Of a stretch of DNA of 64,000 nt, positions 10,699 to 22,378 are shown piece after piece; position 1 is the stretch's first letter, and each line of letters opens with the position of its first letter. The stretch is from Darksidea phi. Taxonomy: Eukaryota; Ascomycota; Dothideomycetes; Pleosporales; Lentitheciaceae. The notes under the pieces were generated by a model that was not told where the DNA came from, did no database searches, and saw nothing but the letters and a program-made list of their open reading frames with translations. A program made the translations under genes and the position numbers. Where the stretch lies: the NCBI GenBank assembly GCA_030770425.1, contig JASJFT010000011.1:124001-188000 (forward strand), given 5' to 3'.

Positions 10699-11962
10699 AG
10701 ACTGCTTCGAGATTCCGCGACGTTATAGCGAGGAGGAAGCGCGGATGTATCAGTAAATGGAAGTTTTGACCGATACCAAACGTAACTGCACATTCAACGT
10801 CGTTGCCGAGTCTTCTTGAATGCCGGTACGTGGACTAAGAAAAGCCATAAGGTATACAAGGCACTGGAGGAACCTTGATCATTTATATCGTTCGCCAAGC
10901 GCGGCGTGGGATTAGGACCAAGAGATCTTGTTACCGGGCTGGCAATTTACACGTGATCGCTGGCTGCTCCGGCACACCGTACCAGCTGGCCTCAAAGACG
11001 GCACAGGACATTGCACCGGTCCCGAACGAATGTAGCCGCGTACATAAACAGATTTGAGCAATGAGGAAAAGGTTTGCATAACCCCAACGCCACTTTCAGG
11101 GTTGGCCGACTAACATACATACGTCAGAGAGGCGTTGAAGTTGATTTAGCGTGGGAGAGGAAGAGGTTGAAATTGACTTCAGATATCGCCACTTGTAGCG
11201 GGTGGAGGCCGAGAGATCTAATGACTGCATCAGATCTCGGGGAGTCGGAAGGGATCCTGAACCGGAAAGTGGGGACAAGTTTCACTGGTACAACAGGGGC
11301 TCTTCCTAGCTACACGACGCTAATACGCAGAATAGATTCTACGACAGCCGTGCTCCAGAGCGCTGCACAGGCGCTGTCATTGCCGCTGCGATGGTCCTAC
11401 TTGGGATGCATCGTCCTCACCCGTGACAAATGCCCGTGGGATCCGTCCACAAAAGACGCCCTTCTATATAAAATAGGATACGGATCATTGAGTTGTATAT
11501 AATTATCCTTCGGCAATCCTCAATCATGCCTCACAATTCCACCTGGCGTGACCAGGTCTCAGGTGGTACCATCCTCGCGCTTCTAATTTTCCAGCACCTT
11601 TGGCTCACTTACCTACGCCTCATATTTATTCACCCCCGTCGTTTAGTATACCGTCTGCAGGAGCGCTAACCGTCGTTACCTTGCTTAATATTACATGTAG
11701 TTGTAGAAACCGCTTCTCAAGTGCCGGTGAGCAGGTCGCGTAAAATATGCGAGATGCCTGCCTGGGTGCGGCTGAAGCCCAAGAACCAATCAGGTTGGGG
11801 CTTCTTGTCGCGGGGCAAACCACCGGTGAGGCTAGACAGAAGATATGCTTGCTTTTGCCTACCATAGCCTGAACATATAAATCCGCCTGCCGTGGTTCGA
11901 TCGCATGAGAAACTTCTCTACAAAAACCTCGCCCGGTATTTTTTCAACGCTCGCCATTCAAC
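10699..11962. other. intergenic region
   Basis: Apart from one possible small reading frame at 11526-11669, described separately, nothing convincing is seen. A TATA-like ATATAAAT at 11875-11882 lies about 85 bp before the ATG of the CorA-like gene. Confidence 0.5.
11526..11669 (+). CDS. possible 47-residue small membrane peptide
   Basis: An ATG at 11526 opens a 47-codon frame with one hydrophobic stretch (GGTILALLIFQHLWLTYL) followed by a basic end (HPRRLVYRLQER). A TATA-like TCTATATAAAATAGG sequence lies at 11463-11477, about 50-60 bp upstream. No family is recognised. It could be a small protein, the remnant of a longer membrane-protein N-terminus, or chance; transcript support would be needed. 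Confidence 0.2.
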   Translation: MPHNSTWRDQVSGGTILALLIFQHLWLTYLRLIFIHPRRLVYRLQER

Positions 11963-13694
11963 ATGACAACTCAAGTTATAACGGTTTCAGACGAATTGGT
12001 AAATCAATATATGAAGCAACCGTCTGATTTTGTGGATACGGGCGACATTAAGTACATTGAGATATCGTCTTTCAGTGTAAGTCCCTCATTTCGCGTCTCT
12101 ATCTCGATGTATTTCTTACTGTGTAGCCAGGACTCAGATGCTACGTTCATCGAAGAAGAGGCACCAGCAGATGTACAGCGCTGGCTAGACTACAATAGTA
12201 ATGTGTGTAACGCTAAACAGATCCATCGGGATCGTACTTCTAAATCCCACCTTAGGATTCCGGCGCAAGGGAGGAGTGCGAGAAGACGCCAATGAGGGTA
12301 CTCCGTCTTCTGTAAGCTCACACCCCTACAATTTCCATGAGTTTTTTGTGATAGTCTAACATGATCAGCATATGCCCCGTGAACCACGTCATTCAACCGC
12401 CCCATACCTTTCCCCTCGCGTCTTACCAGGCAGTGGAGACTGTGCTTGGCCTGGAGTCAAATTATCTCAGTTTTGAAAGACTTCAAACACCATCAGAAGC
12501 ATTCGAAGTGCCGCTAGAGAAGGGAGCCATAGGTGTCACATCCCAAAAGATGCCGCTTTCGAATTCCGCTCACCCAGCTCAGGATTTGTCGTGAAGCCCG
12601 GAAAATGGGACGACGACGCGACCGACTTCTGCCTCTGCGGAGTCTTCAATCCAGCCACGATGCGAACCAGCTGCATTTTGCGCATCCTAGCCAAGGGGGA
12701 CTTGGCCGCATTCTGCGCGAGGCTCCGAGAAATCCGGGATTTTGCATGGTACCCTCCCTTGCTGCCGACCCTGCTGCTCGAGTTGAGGCTCCGTGAGCTC
12801 CCCGAGACGATGACGCGGATTCGGAAATTTCTCTACCGTGTCGAGAAGACGACAGGTACGCACAAGAACTACCGCCGCAGGCTGGGCCTCACCAGGAGCA
12901 AGGGGCGCACCATGCAGGAGGTGTGGAATGACAAGGATTTCAATGTTGCGCCAGCCGAACTCACGTCAATTGCTTCTGACTGCGCGTACTATGAGTATTT
13001 GTGTATTATGAGATTGGACCTACTCGCTTGGCTGGAAGGTTTGCATGCGCGAATGTGGAGCGCGAGCGGATCACGAGCCAATGGGCCTACGAGCAAAATG
13101 CTAGAGACGAAATTCGAGTTTATGAAGCGATGGCTCGTGGAGGTGCGGAATCGAAGTGCCTACTTGGGAAAGCGGGCTGGAGTGCAGGTCCAGACAGTAT
13201 GTGCACCAATCATGCACGTCCGGTTCCCCTTTTCACAGCGGGATACAGACTAACTTGTGTGATTCTACAGTGCCAAAGTTTGATGGCCCAGCGTGACAAT
13301 GCGTTGAATAAGCAGACGTTAGACGCCTCTCTTAACATCTCAAAGTCGTCCTTGGAGACGAGTCGTTATAGTAGGATGGATAGCGACGATATGCGCACGA
13401 TCGCTGCCGTAACGCTCGCTTTCCTTCCTGGAACCTTCATGGCGGTCAGTACCGTGCTCTTCGGTTCCCGGCGGAATATCGCTGACTGGTTGCCAGACGT
13501 TGTTCAGCACCGGCTTTTTTGACTTCAAGAGTGGCCTCGTCGTGTCGTCGTCGTTTTGGCTGTACTGGGTGTTTACTCTTTGCTTGACAATCATTGTGTT
13601 TGTCGGTTGGATCTTATTCAGGAGGCGTTGTCAAGCGACTCCTAAGCACGAGCTGTCCATATATCTGGCGGCTGAGGAGAGCCCACTGTATTAA
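11963..13694 (+). CDS. CorA-like Mg2+ transporter-fold membrane protein
   Basis: Member of the large fungal group of CorA-like proteins, with a soluble N-terminal region and two C-terminal transmembrane helices; ion transport is not proven. Seven exons join in frame to 463 residues: 11963-12076, 12131-12202, 12256-12311, 12369-12532, 12583-13196, 13271-13444 and 13497-13694. Close to the C-terminus the family signature is clear: a DSDDMRTIAAVTLAFLPGTF segment leads into the first membrane helix, then an FSTGFFDF loop, then a second helix (FWLYWVFTLCLTIIVFVGWIL) and a basic tail. The canonical GMN pore motif is absent, as in most of this fungal group. The first half looks frame-broken unless the 53-, 57- and 50-bp introns are removed; with them every junction is in phase. 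The splice at 12533 (GTGTCA donor) is the weakest call. Confidence 0.78.
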
Positions 13695-15512
13695 GTCTCC
13701 AGAAACTGTTCCGATTCATGTAGTTCAATTGTTTTGCTTGTTGTTCCATCTTCTTTATAGCTAGTGGCACACCTGGCCATCATATTAATGCTAACAGGAC
13801 ATTGTGGATTATTACACCGCGTTAGAACGGAACTTTAGGCTGCTATACAGGACACGAAGCTAAAGGCTTGTAGGGTCTCTTCAGGCAAGGCCGATAGACC
13901 TTGGAGGGCTTTAACTGCAGCCTATCTGACACCCCAATCTTGGTCCTCAAGCCGTGCTGCTATGTGTATCAGAAAATTACAACGCCTTTGCATTGTTTTG
14001 AGGTGTGTATAACTTCTCGACGTGGATGAAGTCTCTGAGAGTGGTTGTTGTCACGAAGCTCGGTTGGCTCCATACTACCAAGCTTACCAAACAGCTCCAT
14101 GATGTGCTGGTCTGCCAAAACAGAGAGTCGCCAAGAGATCCCTGCGGACTCTCGCGGAGCTATGGCAGTGTGTAGAAAAAGATTGGACGACATTGGACTT
14201 GTCTGATGTCGCTAGATACATTAGGAATACGAATGAACGTTGTCGGGCCGTAATATACGCAAAGGGAGGGCATACAAAGTGGTGAATTTTTAAGAAGTGA
14301 TAGAAATGAGAATATAAGATGATGAATCATTATCATTGTTACTACCTGTCCTTGATGAATCGTCGCAGTAGTATGTATCTTTGAAGCCTAGACACTGCTC
14401 GCATAGATGTCCTCCGTATTCAAGTGTTGGATTCCGAGGGCGTTAGCTTGTTCGGCAAAGTCGTATTTGCAACAAACGAGGCTGGAGTCCTGAGGCCGGC
14501 GCTTCTGTAACTCGTTCATATCTTTCTACAGATACTAGACAACTTAATAAAGGCTCCGGGGTGTGGTGGAGCCTGATAGTGCTGCCATGACCAAAAGAAA
14601 GATCGGGAGTAGGCGCCACTGCGGGAACGACTTCCGAAGACCTCAACGGATCTCGCGCATGGGCGGGAGAGTTGAACTTTTTGAGGAATCTATGAAGGGT
14701 GAGATGTGCGTGGTTGCCACGAGGCGCATGATGTTCTTCGCTTTTCTCTTTATTCTCAGACTGCTACTGGATGGAGTAAAGAGAGAGCACAGACTACTCT
14801 CTATACGTACGCCTTTGCTATGAAGATCATTTTTCTACACTTAAGTAATAAGTTTATGGGCATATATGGAGGCAGAATTTAAAAAGAGCAAAAAAGCGCA
14901 TTTTGTTATATCGACTAGAGCAGCAAACAGGCTGGAATGAACCATGGAGCGGTTGGGATTCCGCGCATCAACAGGGCGTGCTTAAAACGAACGACTGAAG
15001 AGCACTCGACTCGCCTCTATGCATCAGGTACATCTTAGTACCGCGCATCAGTACTGCATGCAAAGCGATTTTTCGTAAGTGCTTGCCAAGAGTACCCTCG
15101 ATGTTCATTTCCGAGAACCCGTCCAACAAGTCCCGCATCCACGGGCTCAAGCTCCCAAGGGCGGCCCATCAGCAATCCGTCGGCTTCTTATCGGAGGCCT
15201 TTGGCCTGCCATTCGGCAACGTGCTCACGGCAGCGCGCTTGGCATCTTGGCAAGCTAACCGTATCTCGGACATAGCTTCGTACCTATCTCTTTATACATG
15301 CAGGATGTAAACTCCATGCATGCATCCAAGAGCTATCGCTCCGAGCAGCTCCTCCACGTGCATGAGCTATGGAGCTTCCCTGGTCGTAAGCTCCCGGGGT
15401 AGCTAGGCGGACCTCGAACCTGACGTGCAGGTTAAAGAGGGAGAATGGCCCGGAAGTGCACGATGAACTGCAGGAACAATTCCTCTCGGGCAGCTCTTGT
15501 CAATCGGTCACG
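13695..15512. other. intergenic region
   Basis: No supported gene is seen in this stretch. A 74-codon ATG frame on the minus strand (13969-14193) and frames near 14563-14823 have no recognisable features. The right end is the promoter of the phosphodiesterase gene. Confidence 0.5.
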
Positions 15513-16751
15513 ATGCCTCCTTTCTTTGCTTCGGCGCTGCTCCTCGGTTTCGTTTCCGCCGCTGCTGTTCCCTCGAAGAGGGATTATGGCTATGGCGGAA
15601 AACCCAAGCTCAATGTCCAGGTCGGGAACCGTCCCTATTACCTCGTCAACGATATGGATGAGGGGCCGTTGAAACAGAAGCTGCAGAAGTGCTCGGAAGG
15701 GCCATTCAAGACGTCCGACTTTGTCTTCTCGCATCGTGGCGCGCCTCTGCAGTTCCCCGAGCATACCGTCGAAGGCCTCACAGCTGCGCGAAGACAGGGC
15801 GCTGGTGTCATGGAATGCGATGTTGCCTTCACCAAGGATAAGAAGCTTGTGTGTCGGCACGCGCAATGTGATCTCCACACCACGACCGATATCCTCAATC
15901 GAACAGATCTTGCATCGAAGTGCACTACGCCTTTTACACCTGCTTCGGGCGATACACCGGCTTCGGCTAAGTGCTGCACTTCGGACATCACAGAGACGGA
16001 ATTCAAGTCTCTCTGCGGCAAGATGGATGGCGTTAATCCCAATGCTACAACTGTTGAAGAATACATGGACGGCACTCCGTACTTTCGTACCGACTTGTAC
16101 TCAACCTGCGGAACCGTCATGACCCACAACGAGTACATCGACATTGTCAACAGTTGGGGTCTGCAATTCACGCCTGAGCTGAAGACACCGGAAGTCGAGA
16201 TGCCGTTCAATGGATACACCCAAGAGCAGTATGCGCAGGACATGATCATTGCCTACAAGAAAAAGGGTATTGATGCCAAGCGAGTCTGGCCTCAGTCTTT
16301 TCTCCCAGACGACATCTTCTACTGGATCAAGAACGAGCCCAAATTCGGCAAGCAGGCCGTCTACCTCGACGAACGCGTTGGCACTGAAGGAGGTTACGCA
16401 AACGCGACCGCCAGCCTCCCCGACCTCGCCAAAAAGGGCGTAAGAGTCATCGCACCCGCCTTCTTTGCTCTCACGAAGCTCGATGCTAGCGGCAAGATCG
16501 TGCCTTCCGAGTACGCCATTGCAGCTAAGAAGGCTGGTCTGGAAATGGTGGCATGGAGCTTTGAGCGTTCTGGGTGGTTGAACCAAGGCGGCGACTCTTA
16601 TTACCAGTATGTTGCCAAGTCGGTGAATAATGATGGGGATATGTATACGGTGCTGGATGTCTTAGCCCAGCAAGTGGGGATCAAGGCCATCTTCTCGGAT
16701 TGGCCAGCCACGGCAACATATTATGCCAATTGCTTTGGGCTAGGAAAATAA
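15513..16751 (+). CDS. secreted glycerophosphodiester phosphodiesterase (GDPD family)
   Basis: Would hydrolyse glycerophosphodiesters to glycerol 3-phosphate and an alcohol outside the cell. It is a single exon of 412 residues. The ATG at 15513 is preferred over a GTG further upstream because it begins the signal peptide [20 protein letters not shown], followed by SKR. The GDPD fold is shown by SHRGAP with catalytic His 74 and FPEHT (the HRG...PENT motif), by MECDV supplying acidic metal ligands, and by a second conserved His in CRHAQCDL. The end of the TIM barrel is visible as the [10 protein letters not shown] and [10 protein letters not shown] segments. Several Cys and N-glycosylation sites fit secretion. 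Neighbouring genes do not suggest a joint pathway. Confidence 0.93.
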   Translation: MPPFFASALLLGFVSAAAVPSKRDYGYGGKPKLNVQVGNRPYYLVNDMDEGPLKQKLQKCSEGPFKTSDFVFSHRGAPLQFPEHTVEGLTAARRQGAGVMECDVAFTKDKKLVCRHAQCDLHTTTDILNRTDLASKCTTPFTPASGDTPASAKCCTSDITETEFKSLCGKMDGVNPNATTVEEYMDGTPYFRTDLYSTCGTVMTHNEYIDIVNSWGLQFTPELKTPEVEMPFNGYTQEQYAQDMIIAYKKKGIDAKRVWPQSFLPDDIFYWIKNEPKFGKQAVYLDERVGTEGGYANATASLPDLAKKGVRVIAPAFFALTKLDASGKIVPSEYAIAAKKAGLEMVAWSFERSGWLNQGGDSYYQYVAKSVNNDGDMYTVLDVLAQQVGIKAIFSDWPATATYYANCFGLGK

Positions 16752-17182
16752 TCTATGGCAAAACCTAATGAGGGTGCTTCGATGCGATTCGTACAGTATA
16801 TACAATTGGAGGGTTCAATATCTCCATGATTGCGTACTGGCTAGTGAGCCGGAAAGAGGATAGAGCAACAATCGCTGTAACGTTGTGTTGTATACAGTGG
16901 GAGACAAGGAGCGTCGAGTTACCGTCGCACATCATAAGTTCTTCGTGTCCCGACTTTTCTTCGTCGCATAGTAACCTTTGCCTCCTATTGCAGTTTCCTA
17001 CAGCTTTCCCAGGTGGAGAGCAAGAGCTCGTCGCGTGACTCTTAGTCTTTGATCACTGCGAAGTTACAAGAGTAGCTTCAGCCGTCCATTTTTGTACGCC
17101 ACTAGAGAGTCGTTAGCGTGTGAAGCTTACTGATGCTGTACGGGGCGGTCACATTATTTCTGGCGACCTCTTGGTGGCTCAG
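16752..17182. other. intergenic region between convergent genes
   Basis: This 430-bp stretch separates the 3' ends of the GDPD gene and the F-box gene. I see no gene or repeat in it. Confidence 0.6.
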
Positions 17183-19097
17183 CTAGTCGTGAAAACGACC
17201 CGGGATTCGAGACATCCACGTGGCCGGATCCGTCCAGTTAGAATACCAATCCATAATGCCTGCATAGTCTGTCTCGTAACGTAGTATGTAGGATGGCACC
17301 TGGGTTGCAGTGGTAGTTGTCCGGCCGAAGACGTCCTTCTGCTCACTCCTGATGAAGCAGTGTCGCGGTGTATAGTCATAGTCACGGCTTCGCGGGAACT
17401 CATAAGCTTGGGTCGTCAATGCTTGCATCTCTTGGCCTATGACAAGTGCATCCAGCTTAGAATGAGTAACATTCTCAGACATGTACCGGAAGAAGGCATT
17501 TGCCATTCGTTGCAACCGAAAAGTCATTAACTTGTACTTATCCTCTGGTGATTCGTGCGGTTCGGGGCCTCGGCCGGGCTCCAAGAACGTCTGTCTGAAG
17601 TGTACAATTTTTAATGCTGGTAGCTGCGCAATTGCATTCTAGCTGATGTTAGTAGGCTTCTGCGTGAAGACTCAAGAGAGTCCATTGCCGCACTTACCAG
17701 GGTACGAATGTTCCAGGGTTTGTCCTCCAATATGTGGGGATCAGATATTGAATAACCGAGTTGCTCTAACCGCGAACAAGAAGAGCAAATTTGCTCCAAG
17801 TCATCGATATCAAGGGTATAGTGGACATCCGATTCATGTAGCGAGAGTAGTCGGAGGGTTGGTCCAAGTTCTTTGATCCTCGCCATCAAAGCCTTGGGCT
17901 GATAACTCGCGCCGCTCCACTGAAGGCAAAGGCCCTCAAGCCTGGGGCAAGATGCGAAGAGGATATCAAGAGGACCATCTATATACTCCTCAGACTCGGA
18001 GGGTATGGTAAGAGCGAAATGCCGAAGGCGTAGCTGATCGTCCGAGTTGGGAGGAAGAAGTCCTACGAGCAAATTGTGTGGTTGAACACAATTCCAGAGA
18101 CATAGATTTGTGAGGCGGCCGAGCGAAATGCCCCTTGCTAGAAGGGGGTAGAGTGAGGGGTAGGTCACTCCATATAATGTTAATGAAGTCAATGCGATGA
18201 GTACAGGATGTTGAGCCAGGCTTTCCAGGGTGAGTTTCAAGGCCTGCTGAGGGAGATCATTTTGGGCGAAAGCCAGACAGAGTCTAGCTAATTCCTGACG
18301 CTTCAGAAGTTTTGTGTAGACATGTTTCATCTCATCAACAACCTCCTGCAGCTCGGGTCCTCGAAGGTTAACATCATCATCTTGCAGCCATAGATCGACG
18401 GTTTTTAAGTTGTGGAACTCCTCCAGAGGGGGATAATGGCAATTACTGGCGATGTGGATGTGTTGCAGCGATTCTCCTTGGTGCTGTTGGAGGCTCTCTA
18501 TGGTTTCGATATCCAGTCCATAGCACGAGAGAAACCTCAACGAATCAGCTATAGCTCGCACAAAGGTTGATCGATACTAACCGAAAGGTATGTAGGCAAT
18601 TCTCTGGAAACATAACCAAGATCATGCGCATCGCAACATCATGCATCGAAACCGCGGGATAATACTGAACCCTATCGTGGGAGATTAAAGAATCTTCCCC
18701 ATAGTTTGTGCACTCCGCCTCAGGTGGAAGGTAGTTGTCGAGCAAGGTCAAGCTTCGGGTGTGCTTCAAGTGTAGACCCCCTCCTGCGGCCATAGACTTA
18801 ATAAAGCGAGAGAGATCCCTTTCATTGCAAAGGTTGAGGACGACTTTGTTGTATAGACGAGGCGTTGCAACTGCACGGAGAGCCTGGGAAGTCAAGCACA
18901 TCGCCTTAAGGTGGGTGGGGCGCGATATCTATCGCTCAAGTATTAGCTCGGCTCGGACATGCTCCTCCATATAGGCTTTGCAGCCTATAGGCCGTTGGGG
19001 ATCAAGAATGCGTCGGTTACCCGAAATAGGAAATAAGGGTTAAGCTTACATTCTCGAGGATGTACTGCCAGACATCCATGGGGATGTTTTCCACCAT
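17183..19097 (-). CDS. F-box protein with leucine-rich-like C-terminal region
   Basis: Probable substrate adaptor of an SCF ubiquitin ligase, binding Skp1 through its N-terminal F-box. Exons 19097-19050, 18928-18582, 18535-17698 and 17638-17183 give 562 residues. The F-box is assembled across intron 1: IPMDVWQYILEN on exon 1, then ISRPTHLKAMCLTSQALRAV on exon 2. The middle has spaced Leu-rich stretches (LTSLTLYG, LTNLCLWN, LRLLSLHES, LEQLGYSI) suggesting degenerate LRRs. The last exon ends in a Trp/Tyr-rich tail. Introns are 121, 46 and 59 bp. The 46-bp one (18536-18581) is at the lower size limit but is the only join that keeps frame. A decayed transposon starts only 150 bp upstream of the ATG, so the promoter may be affected. 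The substrate is unknown. Confidence 0.82.
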
Positions 19098-19329
19098 GCT
19101 TATAATAGAAGCCGCACTTGAGTTTAAGAGAGGAAACGTGATAATCGGGGTAGAGGCGGTTTAGACATAATGGGAGGAAGTGAGTTCGCGCACGCGCGTG
19201 ACGGAGTGACGCGACACGCTAAAGCGAAGATAGTATAGTATAGGTACAGTCACATGACAAAAATCTGGCAAACGAACCCCACCAAAACGCGACGCGCGTA
19301 TCAACACCTATACTAAAGCCATCCACAAC

Positions 19330-20690
19330 ATGCCCCCACAACGCTCGTTCGGTACAGAAATTAGTGGAAATCGTCGCCCTAATACAGAGCTATCTACCAA
19401 CGCGCGTATTAGTATTATTTCGAAATCTAAGGCTAGCGTAGGTACGAAAGAGCTTACGGCTAAGTTCGGCGTCGCGCGTACTACTATATATAGAACCCTT
19501 TATAGATATAGTAAAATAGGTAGTAACGCCTTACGCCCTTACTCTAGTAGGCCTTCTATACTTACGAAGAGGGAGAAGCGAACGTTATTATAATATACCT
19601 AAAAAACTCTAAAGATTTAGTATAAATTGTAAGGGGGCAGACCCCGTCCTCACTACACAGCTGACTGCGCACGGAAACCGACTATAACAGTGCGAGGAGA
19701 AACGAATAGATAGGTAAGGAACTGAACCCTGCGGAGCAGCCTCCTATATATACTAGCTAACGGAGCGGAACAATCCGACTCCGGGCAAGACGCTGGGTGT
19801 GGACCTGACTGTTCAGGAACCACGTGACGACAGCTCCGTATACTACGGAGCGCGAATGGGCCTCAGCCCATTACATAAATAGCTTATTAAGGAAGCCTAC
19901 CTAGGGAAGGACTACTCCTACTATATAGTCTATAGAGCCTTAAAAGACGAAGGCCTTACTAACTTTAGGATAGCTAGAAGGCCTAAAATTAATAGGGCTA
20001 CCGCTTAGAAATACCTAGAGTTCTACTACGCGTATAGGAATATCGATTAGAAATAGGTAACTATTCGGTTCTTAGATAAGTACTTAGTTTAGAAGGGCTT
20101 AGTACTAAATTCTAAGTAGGTTTTTTAATACCTATAGGAGAAATAGAATTACTCTATAATTATAGAGTAGACTACTAGCCGGCTACCTTAGTAGATAGTA
20201 TAGGCTTCTATATAGATCGATTCTAGACGGCGTACTTAGAGATCTCTACTTATTATTATAGAGAGGGACCCTAATACCCCGCGCGGAGGTTATTTAGTAA
20301 ATAGCTATATTAGTACCCTCGAGGAAGACCTTCTACCTAGTTATTAGGTAGGAGATCGATTTATATAGGATAACGCGCGTATCTATACTACGTAGAGTAC
20401 GGTAGAGTTCCTAGAGAATTACGGGATTTAGACTATCGATTTCCTACCCTATTCACCAGACCTTAACCCTATCGAATACCTCGGGTAGGCGCTCAAACAG
20501 CTACTCTAGAAGTACTACCCTTATCTATCGAATCGTAGGCGTGGGTAGGAGGAGTAGAATCAGTTCTATAAGGTGTTGAAGGACTGTTGGCGTAGGATCC
20601 CTATAAAATAGATTCGTACCCTTATTATAAGTATAAAGCGAAGAATTCAGGCCTACTAGCGCGCGCGTGGGTATCAGACAAAATATTAAG
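19330..20690 (+). pseudogene. transposase remnant (Tc1/mariner DDE)
   Basis: The intact part is residues 1-87 from the ATG at 19330, carrying the DNA-binding helix-turn-helix. After that the frame is interrupted first by stops, then by the inserted LTR (19628-19875), then by many TAG/TAA codons. Recognisable DDE-domain pieces are DNARIYTT (about 20369) and YSPDLNPIE (about 20446-20475). The end near 20690 is approximate. Confidence 0.8.
19628..19875. mobile_element. solo LTR nested in the transposon
   Basis: This 248-bp insertion starts TGTAAGGGGG and ends CCCATTACA, so it has the TG...CA ends and short inverted termini of a retrotransposon LTR. It is flanked by a perfect 5-bp duplication TAAAT at 19623-19627 and 19876-19880. 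A TATA-like CCTATATATACT run lies inside. No internal retrotransposon domain is present, so it is a solo LTR left by recombination, or a small TRIM-like element. In contrast to its host transposon it keeps ordinary CA/TG content. Confidence 0.85.
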
Positions 20691-20828
20691 CTTCAGTTAC
20701 CCTGGAAAACACGAAAAAGCCATGTATTTACTATATAGTTCACTATAGTGGGGGGGTTGTTGATGGGGGCTGATCGGCTGCCGAATTCGGAATAGGCGTT
20801 CGTTTGCGAGACTTTTGGCCTAGTCCTG

Positions 20829-21126
20829 TACAAACGTCGCGTAATTACGAACCACGAAACGTGTGCCCTCTCGACATTGACATACGCGACATCTTCTAGT
20901 ATGCTTTTTATAGTTTCTTAATACCAACCCTTCGTCAACCATTCGATCGTTATACGCGCCTACCTTTGAATAGTGAATAGTCTCTTCCACTACCTTGATA
21001 CGTGCCTGTGACTTGACAGTCGCCAATTCTCACTAGCAGTGCTATTTTATGCTATGATCGCAGTACTGCTAGGGACATGGCTAACAAGTAGGGATAGCCC
21101 GAAATTATTATTAGCCAGGTATGATT
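20829..21126. other. intergenic region right of the transposon
   Basis: It contains a short minus-strand open frame (20820-21026) without an ATG start that overlaps the transposon end, and nothing recognisable. It separates the element from the 3' end of the metallo-beta-lactamase gene. Confidence 0.5.
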
Positions 21127-22378
21127 TCAGTTATCCATCAAGTATTCAGAAACAGCTTCCTTAAAATCTGCCAGAAACATCCATCGGGCTATATCAGCCC
21201 AGCCCAGCTTCTTCCACGCATTTGCACTCTTCGGAAAGAAATCAATCACATCGCCTACACTCTCATCGTGTGCCAGAATGACAAATACTTGCGCGCTCTG
21301 GGCATCAACAACCTGTAGCTTCCGATGGCTTTCCAGTGCAGCCGGTAAGTCCACAACGCACAAGTCTCCGTCCGGCCACGTCCCTATGCGATAAAAGGGT
21401 GAGTCGCAGCGGCCCTTTGGGTGAATCTTATCAAAGATGTGGCCTGGGCAGGGCGTTGGTGATGAGTGATTCAGTGGGTTGGGCGAGATGAGTGGAGGGA
21501 GCGGAATATGTTCGCTAGGACGGAATTCACCAGGGTGATTGGAAATGTCGCCGCCCATGAAGATGAAAGTATCGGGGTTGCTGGTTGTTCGAGCGAAGGC
21601 GCTAATGTGGCCAATGTCGTGCTACACGCATCTTAGTTCTGATAGTCTAGACTTTAGAAGAGTGGCCATTAAACGTACCCCTGGGCTGTTTATGAGATAG
21701 AAGCTACCGTCTCCAAAGTAATCGAAAGCAGGAAACCCCGCGATATCTAGCTCGAACTGTTCGGCTCTAACTTCACGGATTTTGCGGTTCTCATAGTATT
21801 CCTTTTTGATCGAGGAGTCCGGATCTTGCTGTCCGGGCCCGTCAGGAAAATTTTCTTCTAGAAACCCGGGTCCTACTACAATATCACTGGAAGCTGGGAA
21901 AGTGGAGGGGTCGCCGAGGTGGTCCCAATGCGAATGGCTATCCTCGCGCTTCATAAGCCGTGTAGACTTTACAGGTGGACGTGAGGAGTTAGACGGCTCA
22001 CCTCCAAATTATGGCATCAATGGCAATTAGCGGTACTCCATGCTCTTGGAGAATATCTGCAACATCTTTCTCGACCGTAACGTCCCAACCAGCTTCTTCT
22101 ATCATGCTTACAACATTCGGTGCTTGCTCTTTCCACCTTTTCTGCGTTCCCAGATCGAAAAGAACTTTCCCTCCTAAGCACTCGTTTTCTATCAGGAAAG
22201 AATAAGATGGGCTCTTCAGTGTAGTATGCCCCTTGATGGTGGGCTCAAACATGGTTCCCACAGGCATATGTATCCGGGTTGTTGTGTCGATGACACGAAC
22301 AGTAACGGTGTTTGACGCCGGTGGTATTTCAATCTTTGGTATTGCGGCTGCCTGAGGGACCGGCAATGCAGAAGCCAT
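21127..22378 (-). CDS. metallo-beta-lactamase-fold hydrolase (lactonase-like)
   Basis: Zn-dependent hydrolase of the MBL superfamily, resembling the AHL-lactonase/quorum-quenching branch; the substrate is unknown. Exons 22378-22002, 21937-21679 and 21621-21127 give 376 residues from ATG 22378. Joining exons 1 and 2 recreates the metal motif HSHWDH (residues 127-132) that identifies the family. Joining exons 2 and 3 gives INSPGHDIGH, the next metal His. FMGGDISNHPGEF supplies the bridging Asp and a further His. The N-terminus starts Ala- and Pro-rich (MASALPVPQAAAIP) and is not a clear signal peptide. Introns are 64 and 57 bp with good donors. Complete metal ligands suggest an active enzyme. 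The gene sits between a transposon and a dead HET gene, an accessory setting. Confidence 0.9.

Larger units (their letters stand above)
19247..20828 (+). mobile_element. Tc1/mariner-type transposon, RIP-like degraded
   Basis: Terminal inverted repeats of about 34 bp face each other. The left one starts CAGTCACATGACAAAAATCTG at 19247; the right one ends in CCTG at 20828 and matches it imperfectly. TA dinucleotides flank both ends, the expected target duplication. A transposase can be followed: an 87-codon open start at 19330 with a helix-turn-helix (TKELTAKFGVARTTIYRTL), then, near 20369-20475, the DDE-domain marks DNARIYTT and FLPYSPDLNPIE. Between these the frame has dozens of TAG and TAA codons where Trp and Gln are expected, and CA/TG dinucleotides are almost absent, as after repeat-induced point mutation. 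A solo LTR is inserted at 19628-19875. The element is non-autonomous and dead. Confidence 0.85.

Noticed and set aside
11963..13694. CorA-like gene as a frameshifted pseudogene
   Set aside because: A full set of short GT-AG introns restores one continuous frame across all segments.
20820..21026. Minus-strand 68-codon frame at the right end of the transposon
   Set aside because: It starts with TTG, overlaps the terminal repeat and shows no recognisable motif; most likely chance.
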